Shown here in pieces: positions 25,752 to 33,571 of a stretch of 64,000 nt of DNA; within the stretch, counting starts at the first letter, position 1, and each line of letters begins with the position of its first letter. The notes beneath the pieces are model-generated. The model did no database searches. It was not told the DNA's origin and worked only from the letters and a program-made list of their open reading frames with translations. Origin of the DNA: MB1-2 sp046566065 (GTDB lineage Bacteria; Actinomycetota; CADDZG01; WHSQ01); NCBI GenBank assembly GCA_046566065.1, contig JBKHXK010000001.1, forward strand, positions 1 to 64,000. Reading direction: 5' to 3'. Made by a program: the position numbers and the translations under genes.

Positions 25752-27020
25752 ATGAAGCATGTACTCGCTAAGAAGATGGCTGCCGGGGTCGCGGTGCTCG
25801 CGATCCTTGGTGCGGCTTGCAGCTCCGAACCGACCACCAGTACCGCCAACAACGAGACCGCAGGCTCCTCTATGGAGGACATGGATAGCTCGCCTAGCGC
25901 CTCCGCGGATCTTGCGGTTCAGCCGGTAGACGCTCCCGCTGCGCAGCTGGACCAGACCCTGACGCAACTGCTCGGCGAGCACGAGTACCTGGCCGGGATC
26001 GCGATCGCCATGGGCGTGCAGAACGGTGCAGACTCGGCCGAGTTCGAGGCGGCTGCAGCGGCTCTGGACGCCAACTCGGTCGACCTTTCGAAGGCCGTGG
26101 CTTCGGTCTACGGCAACGCCGGTGGCAAGCAGTTCCTCGAGCTGTGGAGGACGCACATCGGTTTCTTCGTCGACTACACCCTGGCCGGTGGCGAGGGGGC
26201 CGCGGCGGCCAAGGCTAAGAAGAACCTCGACGGCTACCGCAGCGACTTCGGAGCGTTCATCGATGCGGCGACCAGCGGGACCCTTCCCAAGCAGGCCGTA
26301 GCCGATGCGCTCAAGCCTCACGTCGAGGCGACACTCACCGCGATCGATACCGTCCTCGGCAAGCGCGAGGGCAACCCCTTCATCGAGTTGAAGAAGGCCG
26401 CTCACCACATGCCGATGATCGCCAACGCTCTCGCAGGCGGCATCGCGGACGACCAGGGCATCGAGGGCGACGTAACCGCCCCCTCTGCCCAGCTGCAGTC
26501 CGCACTGACCCACGGATTGAACGAGCACGAGTACCTCGCCGGTATCGCAGTGGCCATGGGCGTCATGAAGGGCCCGGACTCCGCTGAGTTCGAAGCGGCC
26601 GCTGCAGCGCTGGACGAGAACTCCGTCGACCTGTCGAAGGCCGTGGCTTCGGTCTACGGCAACGCCGGTGGCAAGCAGTTCCTCGAGCTGTGGAGGACGC
26701 ACATCGGTTTCTTCGTCGACTACACCCTGGCCGGTGGCGAGGGGGCCGCGGCGGCCAAGGCTAAGAAGAACCTCGACGGCTACCGCAGCGACTTCGGAGC
26801 CTTCATCGAAGGCGCCACAGAGGGCGAACTGACGAAGGCGGACGTCGAGGGTGCGCTCAAGCCGCACGTGGAAGCGACCCTGGCGGCGATCGACGCTGTG
26901 CTCGGGAGATCCGACGCTAACCCCTTCCTCGAGCTGAAGGAAGCCGCTCACCACATGCCGATGATCGCCAGCGCTCTCGCCAACGCGATCGTCAACCAGC
27001 AGCCGGAGACCTTCGAGTAG
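25752..27020 (+). CDS. Lipoprotein with two tandem helical, His-rich domains
   Basis: A 422-residue lipoprotein (signal ending LGAAC, Cys 23). After an acidic Ser/Thr linker it has two ~165-residue domains, about residues 60-225 and 242-410, offset by exactly 182 residues. Each contains HEYLAGIA, SVYGNAGGKQFLELWRTHIG, DLSKAV, PHVEATL and AAHHMPM, so conserved His residues recur in predicted helices. I recall similar domains in Bacillus/Paenibacillus proteins labelled copper amine oxidase-like, but the catalytic oxidase domain is absent. A metal-binding helical bundle is plausible, not shown. The gene is followed by two hairpins and then the sigma factor. Confidence 0.7.
   Translation: MKHVLAKKMAAGVAVLAILGAACSSEPTTSTANNETAGSSMEDMDSSPSASADLAVQPVDAPAAQLDQTLTQLLGEHEYLAGIAIAMGVQNGADSAEFEAAAAALDANSVDLSKAVASVYGNAGGKQFLELWRTHIGFFVDYTLAGGEGAAAAKAKKNLDGYRSDFGAFIDAATSGTLPKQAVADALKPHVEATLTAIDTVLGKREGNPFIELKKAAHHMPMIANALAGGIADDQGIEGDVTAPSAQLQSALTHGLNEHEYLAGIAVAMGVMKGPDSAEFEAAAAALDENSVDLSKAVASVYGNAGGKQFLELWRTHIGFFVDYTLAGGEGAAAAKAKKNLDGYRSDFGAFIEGATEGELTKADVEGALKPHVEATLAAIDAVLGRSDANPFLELKEAAHHMPMIASALANAIVNQQPETFE
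26088..26254 (+). repeat. 167-bp exact direct repeat, copy 1 (inside the lipoprotein gene)
   Basis: Identical base for base to 26634-26800, including all wobble positions. Flanking sequence of the two domains differs at many codons. It encodes SKAVASVYGNAGG through DGYRSDFGA. Confidence 0.92.
26634..26800 (+). repeat. 167-bp exact direct repeat, copy 2 (inside the lipoprotein gene)
   Basis: Second exact copy, 546 bases downstream of the first and in frame. It points to recent gene conversion or duplication between the two domains. Confidence 0.92.
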
Positions 27021-27035
27021 CACTCCGGCTGAGCC

Positions 27036-27062
27036 ACATCGCCCCGGTCCTTGGGGCGATGT
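27036..27062 (+). terminator. Intrinsic-type terminator after the repeat lipoprotein
   Basis: ACATCGCCCC and GGGGCGATGT form a perfect 10-bp stem with a 7-base loop, then TTGAAAAG. It begins 15 bases after the stop codon. Confidence 0.75.
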
Positions 27063-27094
27063 TTGAAAAGAACAGTGTTGGACCTGCCTCACGA

Positions 27095-27125
27095 GACGCC
27101 CCTCCACCCCCCCCGGAGGGGCGTC
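27095..27125 (+). terminator. Second hairpin, 11-bp stem with C-rich loop
   Basis: GACGCCCCTCC and GGAGGGGCGTC form a perfect stem around a 9-base ACCCCCCCC loop. It lies 12 bases before the -35 of the sigma gene promoter, with no T-run. It may reinforce termination or insulate the sigma promoter. Confidence 0.5.
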
Positions 27126-27137
27126 CTCGCGTGGCAG

Positions 27138-27165
27138 CAATCCGGATGAGTGCCGTTCGACGAAT
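27138..27165 (+). promoter_or_regulatory. Putative autoregulatory ECF promoter of the sigma factor gene
   Basis: CAATCC (27138-27143), 17 bases, CGAAT (27161-27165), with core ATCCGG-N15-CGAAT. The start point would be at about 27172-27174, coinciding with the GTG at 27174. Confidence 0.65.
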
Positions 27166-27173
27166 ATGGGGAT

Positions 27174-27749
27174 GTGAGACAGGTGAAGCACGCCCCCATC
27201 GACAGACACGCCGAGAGCGCGCTCGCAGATCGGCTCATGGAGCGCGACGAGTCCGCGCTGCAGGAGGTCATGGAGCGCTACGGCACCGTGGTCCTCGGTA
27301 TCGCACGGCGTGTCGTAGCAGAGCGGTCGCATGCGGAAGAGGTGGCCCAGGACACTTTCATCGCGCTGTGGAGGCGCCCGGGTGCCTTCGATCCAACGCG
27401 GGGCAGCCTGCAGAGCTTCCTGGTGGGGATCGCTCGGAACAAGGCGATCGACCTCGTGCGCAAGGAGGAATCCATGCGGCGCCGTGCCGACGAACTCATG
27501 TCAGAGATGGCGACACGGCCGACGACCACGACGATGGATCGCCTCCACGATGTGGCGGATATCCAGGCAGCGCTATCGCAACTGCCGGCAACGCAGCGGG
27601 ACGCCCTGGCCCTCGCCTATTTCGGAGGACGTACCTACCGGGAGGTGGCGAGCGAACTCGGCATCCCCGAAGGCACCGCTAAGACACGATTGAGAGATGG
27701 ACTGATCAAGATGAGGGAAACGATGACGAGCAGGGAGAGGAAGTCATGA
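27174..27749 (+). CDS. ECF sigma factor, SigK-like
   Basis: A sigma-70 family ECF factor of 191 residues from GTG 27174. An upstream in-frame GTG at 27150 would lie inside the promoter motif, so I prefer 27174, probably leaderless. Region 2: LMERDESALQEVMERYGTVVLGIARRV, then EEVAQDTFIALWRRPGAFDP. Region 4: LPATQRDALALAYFGGRTYREVASELGIPEGTAKTRLRDGLIKMRE. The style and the RskA-type partner resemble SigK. There is no cysteine, so the cysteine-based redox switch reported for mycobacterial SigK cannot operate. Its stop overlaps the anti-sigma start by 4 bp. Confidence 0.85.
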   Translation: MRQVKHAPIDRHAESALADRLMERDESALQEVMERYGTVVLGIARRVVAERSHAEEVAQDTFIALWRRPGAFDPTRGSLQSFLVGIARNKAIDLVRKEESMRRRADELMSEMATRPTTTTMDRLHDVADIQAALSQLPATQRDALALAYFGGRTYREVASELGIPEGTAKTRLRDGLIKMRETMTSRERKS

Positions 27750-28498
27750 CCGCTTACGAACACGACGAGCTGAAGACGATGCTCGCTTCGTACGCGATCG
27801 GAGCGCTCCCCGAAGACGAGATGCCGCTGATCCGGGACCACATCCTGACGTGCGAGGAATGCATGCAGGAAGCCGATGCCTTCGCGGCGGCCGTGCCGGC
27901 ACTCGCCTTGACCGTCGAGCCGGTCGCGCTGCCTGCGGGTTTCGCCGATTCCGTTCTCGACAAGATCCGCGATCAACAGCCGAGCGAGGCGAAGGCTCGG
28001 GTGGGCCGGAGGTGGTCGCTCTTTCCACGGCTGGCCGTCGGAGGTTTGGCGATCGTGGCCGCCTTGCTCGCCGGGGCGTTCCTCGACGCCCGAAGCGACG
28101 CTCGTCGGGCAGAACGCGAGCTGGTTGCACTGGAACAGACCGTGCAGCGCAACGAAGAGGTTCTCTCCAGCCTCGTCCGGCATGACGACGGATGGCGCCT
28201 CGAAGGAGCGACCGGGGCCGTGGGACGGATGGTCCCCAGCCAGGATGGCGCCACCTTCGCAGCCGCCGGGCTCCCGGCACCTCCCGAGGGGCACATCTAC
28301 CAGCTATGGCTGTTGCGTGGGGCTTGTGGCGATGGCCCGTGCGCTCCCACGAGTGCCGGCACCTTCGACGTCGACTCCGGCTTGGTGGTGGTAGACGTCG
28401 AGCAGTCCGTGCGCAACTTCGCCGGAGCTGCCGTCACGCTCGAGCCCGCTGGGGGATCGGAACAACCTACGACCGACCCGCTGCTCGCCTCCGTCTAG
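27746..28498 (+). CDS. RskA-type anti-sigma factor
   Basis: A 250-residue anti-sigma factor. The zinc-finger-like N-terminus (ASYAIGALPEDEMPLIRDHILTCEECMQEA, shown in parts: His32, Cys36, Cys39) precedes one membrane helix at ~95-114. The extracellular domain has the RskA signature (LPAPPEGHIYQLWLL ... VVVDVEQSVRNFAGAAVTLEPAGGSEQPT, read in segments). It should hold the sigma factor at the membrane until regulated proteolysis. Translationally coupled to the sigma gene. Confidence 0.87.
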   Translation: MTAYEHDELKTMLASYAIGALPEDEMPLIRDHILTCEECMQEADAFAAAVPALALTVEPVALPAGFADSVLDKIRDQQPSEAKARVGRRWSLFPRLAVGGLAIVAALLAGAFLDARSDARRAERELVALEQTVQRNEEVLSSLVRHDDGWRLEGATGAVGRMVPSQDGATFAAAGLPAPPEGHIYQLWLLRGACGDGPCAPTSAGTFDVDSGLVVVDVEQSVRNFAGAAVTLEPAGGSEQPTTDPLLASV

Positions 28499-28536
28499 GC
28501 TCGGCCTACACCCGCGGGCGATCGGAAGGATCACTC

Positions 28537-29508
28537 TTGAAGTACACGCACCTCGGCAGAAGTGGGCTCAGCGTCTCGCGCCTATGTCTCGGCACGATGA
28601 ACTTCGGTCCCGAGACGAGCGAAGAAGACTCGCACGCGATCATGGATCGCGCTCTGGATCTGGGCATCAACTTCTTCGACACCGCGAACGTGTACGGCTG
28701 GAAGAAGGGCGAAGGGGTAACGGAGCAGATCATCGGGCGCTGGTTCGCGAAAGGCGGCGGACGGCGGGAGAAAGTGGTGATCGCCACCAAACTCTACGGA
28801 TCGATGAGCGACTGGCCCAACGACACGTTCCTCTCGGCGCGGAACATCCGCCGCGCCTGCGACGCATCCCTCAAGAGATTGCAGACCGATCACATCGACC
28901 TCTATCAGATGCACCACATCGATCGGCGAACGCCCTGGGAGGAGATCTGGGAGGCGATGGAGGTCCTCCGGGCGCAGGGAAAGATCCTCTACGTCGGCTC
29001 CAGCAACTTCGCGGGGTGGCATATCGCCAAGGCTCAGGAGACCGCCACCCGCCGCAACTTCATGGGCCTGGTGTCCGAGCAATCGATCTACAGCCTTGCG
29101 AAGCGCGAGATCGAGCTGGAGGTCATCCCCGCATGCCGCGACTACGGACTCGGGCTCATCCCCTGGAGCCCCCTCCACGGTGGAGCTCTCGGAGGGGTTC
29201 TGAGGAAGGAACGGAAAGGTAAGAGGCGTCATTCCGGACGCGCCGGCGACCTGCTGGAGACCAAGCGGGACCAGATCCAGGCGTATGAAGACCTCTGCGA
29301 CGAGCTCGGCAAGGAACCTGCCGTGGTCGGCCTGGCCTGGCTGCTCCACCAGGAGGCCGTTACGGCGCCCATCGTCGGGCCGCGCACGATGGAGCAGTTG
29401 GACGGCGCTCTCGAAGCTCTAGAGACGACCCTGGACGACAAGGACCTGTTGCGCCTCGACGAGATCTGGCCCGGTCACAAGCCCGCTCCCGAGGACTACG
29501 CCTGGTAG
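28537..29508 (+). CDS. Aldo/keto reductase
   Basis: A 323-residue NADPH-dependent oxidoreductase. It starts at TTG 28537, 6 bases after GGAAGGA, and the protein begins KYTHLGRSGLSVSRLCLG. The catalytic tetrad is visible: Asp in FFDTANVYG, Tyr in the same stretch, Lys in IATKLYG, His in QMHHIDR. The cofactor region VGPRTMEQL is near the C-terminus. It follows the anti-sigma gene by 38 bases and might be read through from the sigma operon; its substrate is unknown. Confidence 0.9.
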   Translation: MKYTHLGRSGLSVSRLCLGTMNFGPETSEEDSHAIMDRALDLGINFFDTANVYGWKKGEGVTEQIIGRWFAKGGGRREKVVIATKLYGSMSDWPNDTFLSARNIRRACDASLKRLQTDHIDLYQMHHIDRRTPWEEIWEAMEVLRAQGKILYVGSSNFAGWHIAKAQETATRRNFMGLVSEQSIYSLAKREIELEVIPACRDYGLGLIPWSPLHGGALGGVLRKERKGKRRHSGRAGDLLETKRDQIQAYEDLCDELGKEPAVVGLAWLLHQEAVTAPIVGPRTMEQLDGALEALETTLDDKDLLRLDEIWPGHKPAPEDYAW

Positions 29509-29629
29509 GTCTTCGCTAGCGACCGCGCCGTCGGCGCCGGTCAGCGGCGATCAACCGCGGGGAAGGGAAAGCAACCCCGGCCCCGAATCCTTCAAGAGCA
29601 AGACCACGTCCTCGGGGAAGGGAAGACCG

Positions 29630-30766
29630 GTGAAGAAGATCGCCCTGCTGGTGAGCAGCTTGCTTCTCGCCGCGGCCGCCGCGATACCTAGCTCCGCCGC
29701 GGTACCCGAGCTGGCCTACGGCCCCTCGGCAGGCGGTCTGAGCACCGACAACGTCGAGTTCATCCGTCACATCCCGCTGGCCACGAACGGCGTCGGCGGT
29801 CGCATGATCGACGGATGGTTCTACGCGAACGATCAGAACAAGATCATGATCTTCGACACGTCCACCCCCGAAGACCCTCGATTGACCGGCGTTCTTGCGA
29901 TGCCGCAGGAGTGGTTGTTCAGCCGGGAAGACCTCGACGGCAACGGCAAGGTCCTGGTCGTGCCGAACACGGTGGCCCGCACCCTCTACGTCGTCGACGT
30001 CGAAGACAAGTCGAACCCCACGATCATCTCTCAGCTCAACGGCGCCCAATCCCACACCAGTAGTTGCGTTCTCGACTGCCGCTGGGTCTACAACTCGAAC
30101 GGTCAGATCATCGACCTGCGCGACCCGGCGAAGCCGAAGCTGATGAAGGAGAAGTGGGGCGAGGGCATGCCGGCCAGCGCCGGTCACGACGTCGAAGAGG
30201 TCGCACCCGGCCTGGTGTTAACCGCGACCCAGCCGATCATGCTCCTCGACGCACGGAAGGACCCGCGCCATCCCAAGCTGCTGGCAGCGGGCGGGAACGA
30301 GGACGGGCGCTTCATCCACACCGCCAGATGGCCCGGCGGCAACGACAGGTTCCTGCTGATGGCCGGTGAGACCAACTTCAAGGTCCGCTGCGATCAGGCC
30401 TCTGCCGCGTTCATGACATGGGACGCGTCGCACTGGAAGCGCACGAAGACCTTCACGATGATCGACGAGTACCGCATGAGCAACGGCACACACGTGGACG
30501 GAAGCCCCCCAGCGAACCTCAGTTGCTCGACCCACTGGCACGAAGCGAATCCGAGGTTCGACGATGGCGGGATCGTGGCGGCGGCCTTCTTCGAGCACGG
30601 CACGCGCTTCATCGACGTCAGCAGCCAAGGCAAGATCAAAGAGGTGGGCTGGTTCCTTCCGCACGCAGGTTCAACCAGCGCGGTGTACTGGATCAACAAC
30701 GAGATCGTCTACACCCTCGACTACAACAGGGGCATAGACGTATTGCGCTTCACCGGCAAGAGCTAA
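29630..30766 (+). CDS. Secreted LVIVD-like beta-propeller protein
   Basis: A 378-residue exported protein starting at GTG 29630, with signal peptide KKIALLVSSLLLAAAAAIPSS. The body repeats motifs such as KIMIFDTSTPEDPRLTGVL, LYVVDVEDKSNPTIISQL, GQIIDLRDPAKPKLMKE, MLLDARKDPRHPKLL and TRFIDVSSQGKIKEV. These match the pattern of LVIVD-repeat propellers. Four cysteines may form disulfides. No catalytic residues can be named. Its upstream 120 bases hold no clear promoter. Confidence 0.7.
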   Translation: MKKIALLVSSLLLAAAAAIPSSAAVPELAYGPSAGGLSTDNVEFIRHIPLATNGVGGRMIDGWFYANDQNKIMIFDTSTPEDPRLTGVLAMPQEWLFSREDLDGNGKVLVVPNTVARTLYVVDVEDKSNPTIISQLNGAQSHTSSCVLDCRWVYNSNGQIIDLRDPAKPKLMKEKWGEGMPASAGHDVEEVAPGLVLTATQPIMLLDARKDPRHPKLLAAGGNEDGRFIHTARWPGGNDRFLLMAGETNFKVRCDQASAAFMTWDASHWKRTKTFTMIDEYRMSNGTHVDGSPPANLSCSTHWHEANPRFDDGGIVAAAFFEHGTRFIDVSSQGKIKEVGWFLPHAGSTSAVYWINNEIVYTLDYNRGIDVLRFTGKS

Positions 30767-30774
30767 GTAGCGCT

Positions 30775-32169
30775 CTAGAGACCGATCAGCCGCTTCACCA
30801 CTTCACCGCGTTTGGTCGGACGACCCGTTCGTTGTTCGACCCGGTCGGCGTGGGCCATGACCTTCAGGCCCAGGTTCACGCCCAGCCACCTGAGTGGTTC
30901 AGGCTCCCAGCGCGGAGAGCGGTGATCGACCCACGGCAGACGCGTCAGCTCGCTGGTTCTTCCTCGGATCAGATCGGTGAGGGTCCTCCCTGCGAGGTTC
31001 GAGGTGGCCACCCCGTCGCCGACGTAGCCGCCGGCCCACGCCAGGCCGGAGCGGCGATCGAACCCGACCGAGCTGAACCAGTCCCGGGGAACGCCCAGAC
31101 AGCCGCCCCAGCGATGACTGATCTCGGCGTGCCGGGTAGGCGGGAACAGCTCGTGCAGCACCTCTTCGAGCGAGGAGAAGACCCTCTCGTCTCGATCGTT
31201 CGCTTCGTCGATGCTGGAGCCGAAGTGATAGGGAGCTCCGCGGCCCCCGATCGCGATGCGATCGTCCGCGGTCCTCTGTGCATAGATCAAGAGATGGCGA
31301 CCATCGTGGATCGTTTCGCGGCCTTCCCAACCGATCTCGCTCCAGACCTCCGGACCCAAAGGTTCGGTCGCGATCATCAGGGAGTACAGGGGGAGCATGA
31401 CTCGCCTCATCCCCTTCAGATCGCTCGTGTAGCCCTCGGTCGCCCTGATGACGACGTCGGCTCGCACCCGACCCAGCTCCGTCAGCACCTCACCCTGTCC
31501 TATCTCGGTCACGGGGGTTTTCTCGTAGATGACGGCCCCCCTGCGCTCGACGACGTCCGCGAGGCCGCGCACCAGGCGGGCCGGTTGGATGCGCGCGCAA
31601 TGAGGCGTGAACCTGGCTCCCAGGGCGCCCCGAACCCGCAAGCGAAGGGACAGCTCGGCGGCGGTAAGCCACCGGAAGTGCTCCTCGCCGAATCCCCAGG
31701 CGCGGTCGTTCTCGATCAGGGCCTGCACCCGGGCCATCTGCGTGGGGGAGGTGACGAGGGTGAGCGTCCCGCCCTTATGGAAGGAAGCATCGATGCCCTC
31801 GTCCGTCGCGACGCGTCCGACCTCGTCCACCGTCTCGAACATGGCGTGTTGCATCGCGATCGCGGCATCTCGGCCGTACGCCTTGGCGATCTTCTCGGCC
31901 GGAGCCGCGAACAGAGCGGAGCACCAGCCGCCGTTGCGACCCGACGCGCCGAAACCTGCGATCTCCTTCTCGAGCAAGACGATCCGGAGCGAGGGGTCCT
32001 CGCGCGATAGGTAGTAGGCGGTCCACAGCCCCGTGTAACCGGCCCCGACGATCGCCACGTCCGCCGAGATGTCGCCGGTGAGCGGAGAGCGGGGCGTCAG
32101 CGACCCGTCCAGCTGGTCCATCCACAGGCTCACCTTGCGGTGATCCTCGGCAGGATCGGGAGGGGCCAT
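30775..32169 (-). CDS. FAD-dependent amine oxidase (DAO family, PuuB-like)
   Basis: A 464-residue flavoprotein from ATG 32169. The Rossmann motif is DVAIVGAGYTGLWTAYYL, followed by LLEKEIAGFGASGRNGGWCS, the typical gamma-glutamylputrescine oxidase-like segment with GRNGG. The C-terminal GGYVGDGVATSNLAGR closes the FAD site. It is the last gene of a polyamine transport operon, and its start overlaps the stop of the PuuR-like regulator. The most likely role is oxidation of putrescine or a derivative such as gamma-glutamylputrescine, although no glutamyl ligase gene is present in the window. Confidence 0.82.
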   Translation of the reverse strand: MAPPDPAEDHRKVSLWMDQLDGSLTPRSPLTGDISADVAIVGAGYTGLWTAYYLSREDPSLRIVLLEKEIAGFGASGRNGGWCSALFAAPAEKIAKAYGRDAAIAMQHAMFETVDEVGRVATDEGIDASFHKGGTLTLVTSPTQMARVQALIENDRAWGFGEEHFRWLTAAELSLRLRVRGALGARFTPHCARIQPARLVRGLADVVERRGAVIYEKTPVTEIGQGEVLTELGRVRADVVIRATEGYTSDLKGMRRVMLPLYSLMIATEPLGPEVWSEIGWEGRETIHDGRHLLIYAQRTADDRIAIGGRGAPYHFGSSIDEANDRDERVFSSLEEVLHELFPPTRHAEISHRWGGCLGVPRDWFSSVGFDRRSGLAWAGGYVGDGVATSNLAGRTLTDLIRGRTSELTRLPWVDHRSPRWEPEPLRWLGVNLGLKVMAHADRVEQRTGRPTKRGEVVKRLIGL

Positions 32170-32720
32170 CAATAGGAGGGGGGGGTCGTGATCCACAGGA
32201 CCTCGGCTTTGGACGGGCCCGGGTTCCGGTTCGAGTGCGGGGTCCGGCTCTCGAACAGGACGCTGTCCCCCTCGTTCAGAAGGAACGACTCCTTGCCGAG
32301 ACGGAACTCCAAAGACCCTTTCAGCACGATCACGCACTCCTCGTCGGAGTCGTGGGCGTAAGGCTCCTCCCCCGAGCCCTCGCCGGGCTCGATCACGGAC
32401 AGGATGACCTGCAGTCGCTTCGCATCCCGGGGTGTGATCAGGAAGTCTTCCCAACGGCGCGCGGGGTCGACGAGGCGCGCGCGAGCGTCACTGCGGACGA
32501 CCCGGCCCTGGGTCTCCGGTCCTTGGAACAGCGCACCGACCGACGCACCGAGGGCCTCGGCCAGCCGGCGCAGCGACGCCACCGAAGGGTTGGCCACTCC
32601 CCTCTCGATCTGAGACACGAAGCTCTCGGAGACCCCTGCCTGCTTCGCCAACGTCTTCAGCGAGAGACCTCTCGCCTCTCGGAGATCCCGCACGCGCCGC
32701 CCGAGATCCATCTCGGTCAC
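32169..32720 (-). CDS. XRE-cupin regulator (PuuR-like)
   Basis: A 183-residue regulator. I start it at GTG 32720 because GTGA overlaps the potC stop. The N-terminal HTH_3 domain (RVRDLREARGLSLKTLAKQAGVSESFVSQIERG) is followed by a C-terminal cupin (EPYAHDSDEECVIVLKGSLEF ... DSVLFESRTPHSNRN). This plan matches PuuR and related repressors that sense small ligands. Lying between polyamine importer and amine oxidase genes, it is the likely local regulator. The 16-bp palindrome at 36773 is its candidate operator. Confidence 0.85.
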   Translation of the reverse strand: MTEMDLGRRVRDLREARGLSLKTLAKQAGVSESFVSQIERGVANPSVASLRRLAEALGASVGALFQGPETQGRVVRSDARARLVDPARRWEDFLITPRDAKRLQVILSVIEPGEGSGEEPYAHDSDEECVIVLKGSLEFRLGKESFLLNEGDSVLFESRTPHSNRNPGPSKAEVLWITTPPSY

Positions 32721-33571
32721 GCAGACACCTCCGCCAGTCGTTCCGACCGTCGCTCGCTGCGCCGCAACAGGATCTGTGCGCAAGCGACGAAGGTCAGCGT
32801 GATCGAGAGCGTAGTGACGGCGACGACGTTGATCTTCGGCGATAGCCCGAACCGGAGCTCGGAAAAGATCTCGACCGGCAAAGTGGTGGAACCGGGGCCG
32901 GACACGAACGTCGAGAGAACGACGTCGTCGAACGAGAAGGTGAAGGCGAGCAAGGCGCCGGCCGCCACCGCCGGGAGCAGTTGGGGCAAGGTGACCTGGA
33001 CGAAGGTGGACAAGCGGCCCGCCCCCAGATCACGGGCCGCCTCCTCCAGGCTGCGATCCATCCCCGCGAGGCGGGCTCGCAGGATCAAAGTCACCACCGC
33101 CGTGTTGAAGATCGAATGCGTGATCACGATGGCAACCGGGCCCAGCGGCAACCCGATGGTGACGAACGCCATCAACGAGGCGATAGCCGCCACGAGTTCC
33201 GGCGTGATCAGCGTCATGTACATGAAACCGTCGAAAGCGGTCCGGGTCCGACGGCCCACATTGCGGAGACCGATCGCCGCAGCTGTGCCCAGCAGCGTAG
33301 CGACCACCGCGGTCGCCGTGGCCGTATACGTCGAGATCCACAGTCCATGTCGCAGCGTGGGGTCTCGCCACGTTTCGCCGAACCAGCGAAGGGAGAACCC
33401 CTTCCAGACCTGCACCAAGCGTCCGTCGTTGAACGCGTAGATCACCACGACGAGGATGGGCAGATAGAGGAACAGGTAGACGAGGAAGGTGTGGACGCGC
33501 AAGGCGGAGGTGACGGCTCGATCGCCGGCTATCGCCGGAGCCAGCGGGATCCCCGTCTCTGCGGTGCTCAA
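32717..33571 (-). CDS. potC: Spermidine/putrescine ABC transporter permease PotC
   Basis: A 284-residue inner-membrane permease with six helices and the ABC coupling motif EEAARDLGAGRLSTFVQVTLP. TTG 33571 is preferred because TTGA overlaps the potB stop. The order and co-expression with PotA, PotB and PotD identify it as the second permease of the polyamine importer. Confidence 0.88.
   Translation of the reverse strand: MSTAETGIPLAPAIAGDRAVTSALRVHTFLVYLFLYLPILVVVIYAFNDGRLVQVWKGFSLRWFGETWRDPTLRHGLWISTYTATATAVVATLLGTAAAIGLRNVGRRTRTAFDGFMYMTLITPELVAAIASLMAFVTIGLPLGPVAIVITHSIFNTAVVTLILRARLAGMDRSLEEAARDLGAGRLSTFVQVTLPQLLPAVAAGALLAFTFSFDDVVLSTFVSGPGSTTLPVEIFSELRFGLSPKINVVAVTTLSITLTFVACAQILLRRSERRSERLAEVSA

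Noticed and set aside
27150..27173. GTG 27150 as start of the sigma factor
   Set aside because: It would put coding sequence over the putative -35/-10 element; GTG 27174 matches the predicted transcription start. Not excluded if the promoter call is wrong.
25692..27332. 546-codon minus-strand frame across the repeat lipoprotein and sigma gene
   Set aside because: Antisense to two clear genes. Its internal repeats are only the mirror of the lipoprotein repeats.
29560..29630. Possible fourth ECF promoter (CCGAATCC) upstream of the LVIVD-like gene
   Set aside because: A CGAAT is present, but there is no ATCCGG or CATCC 15-17 bases upstream.
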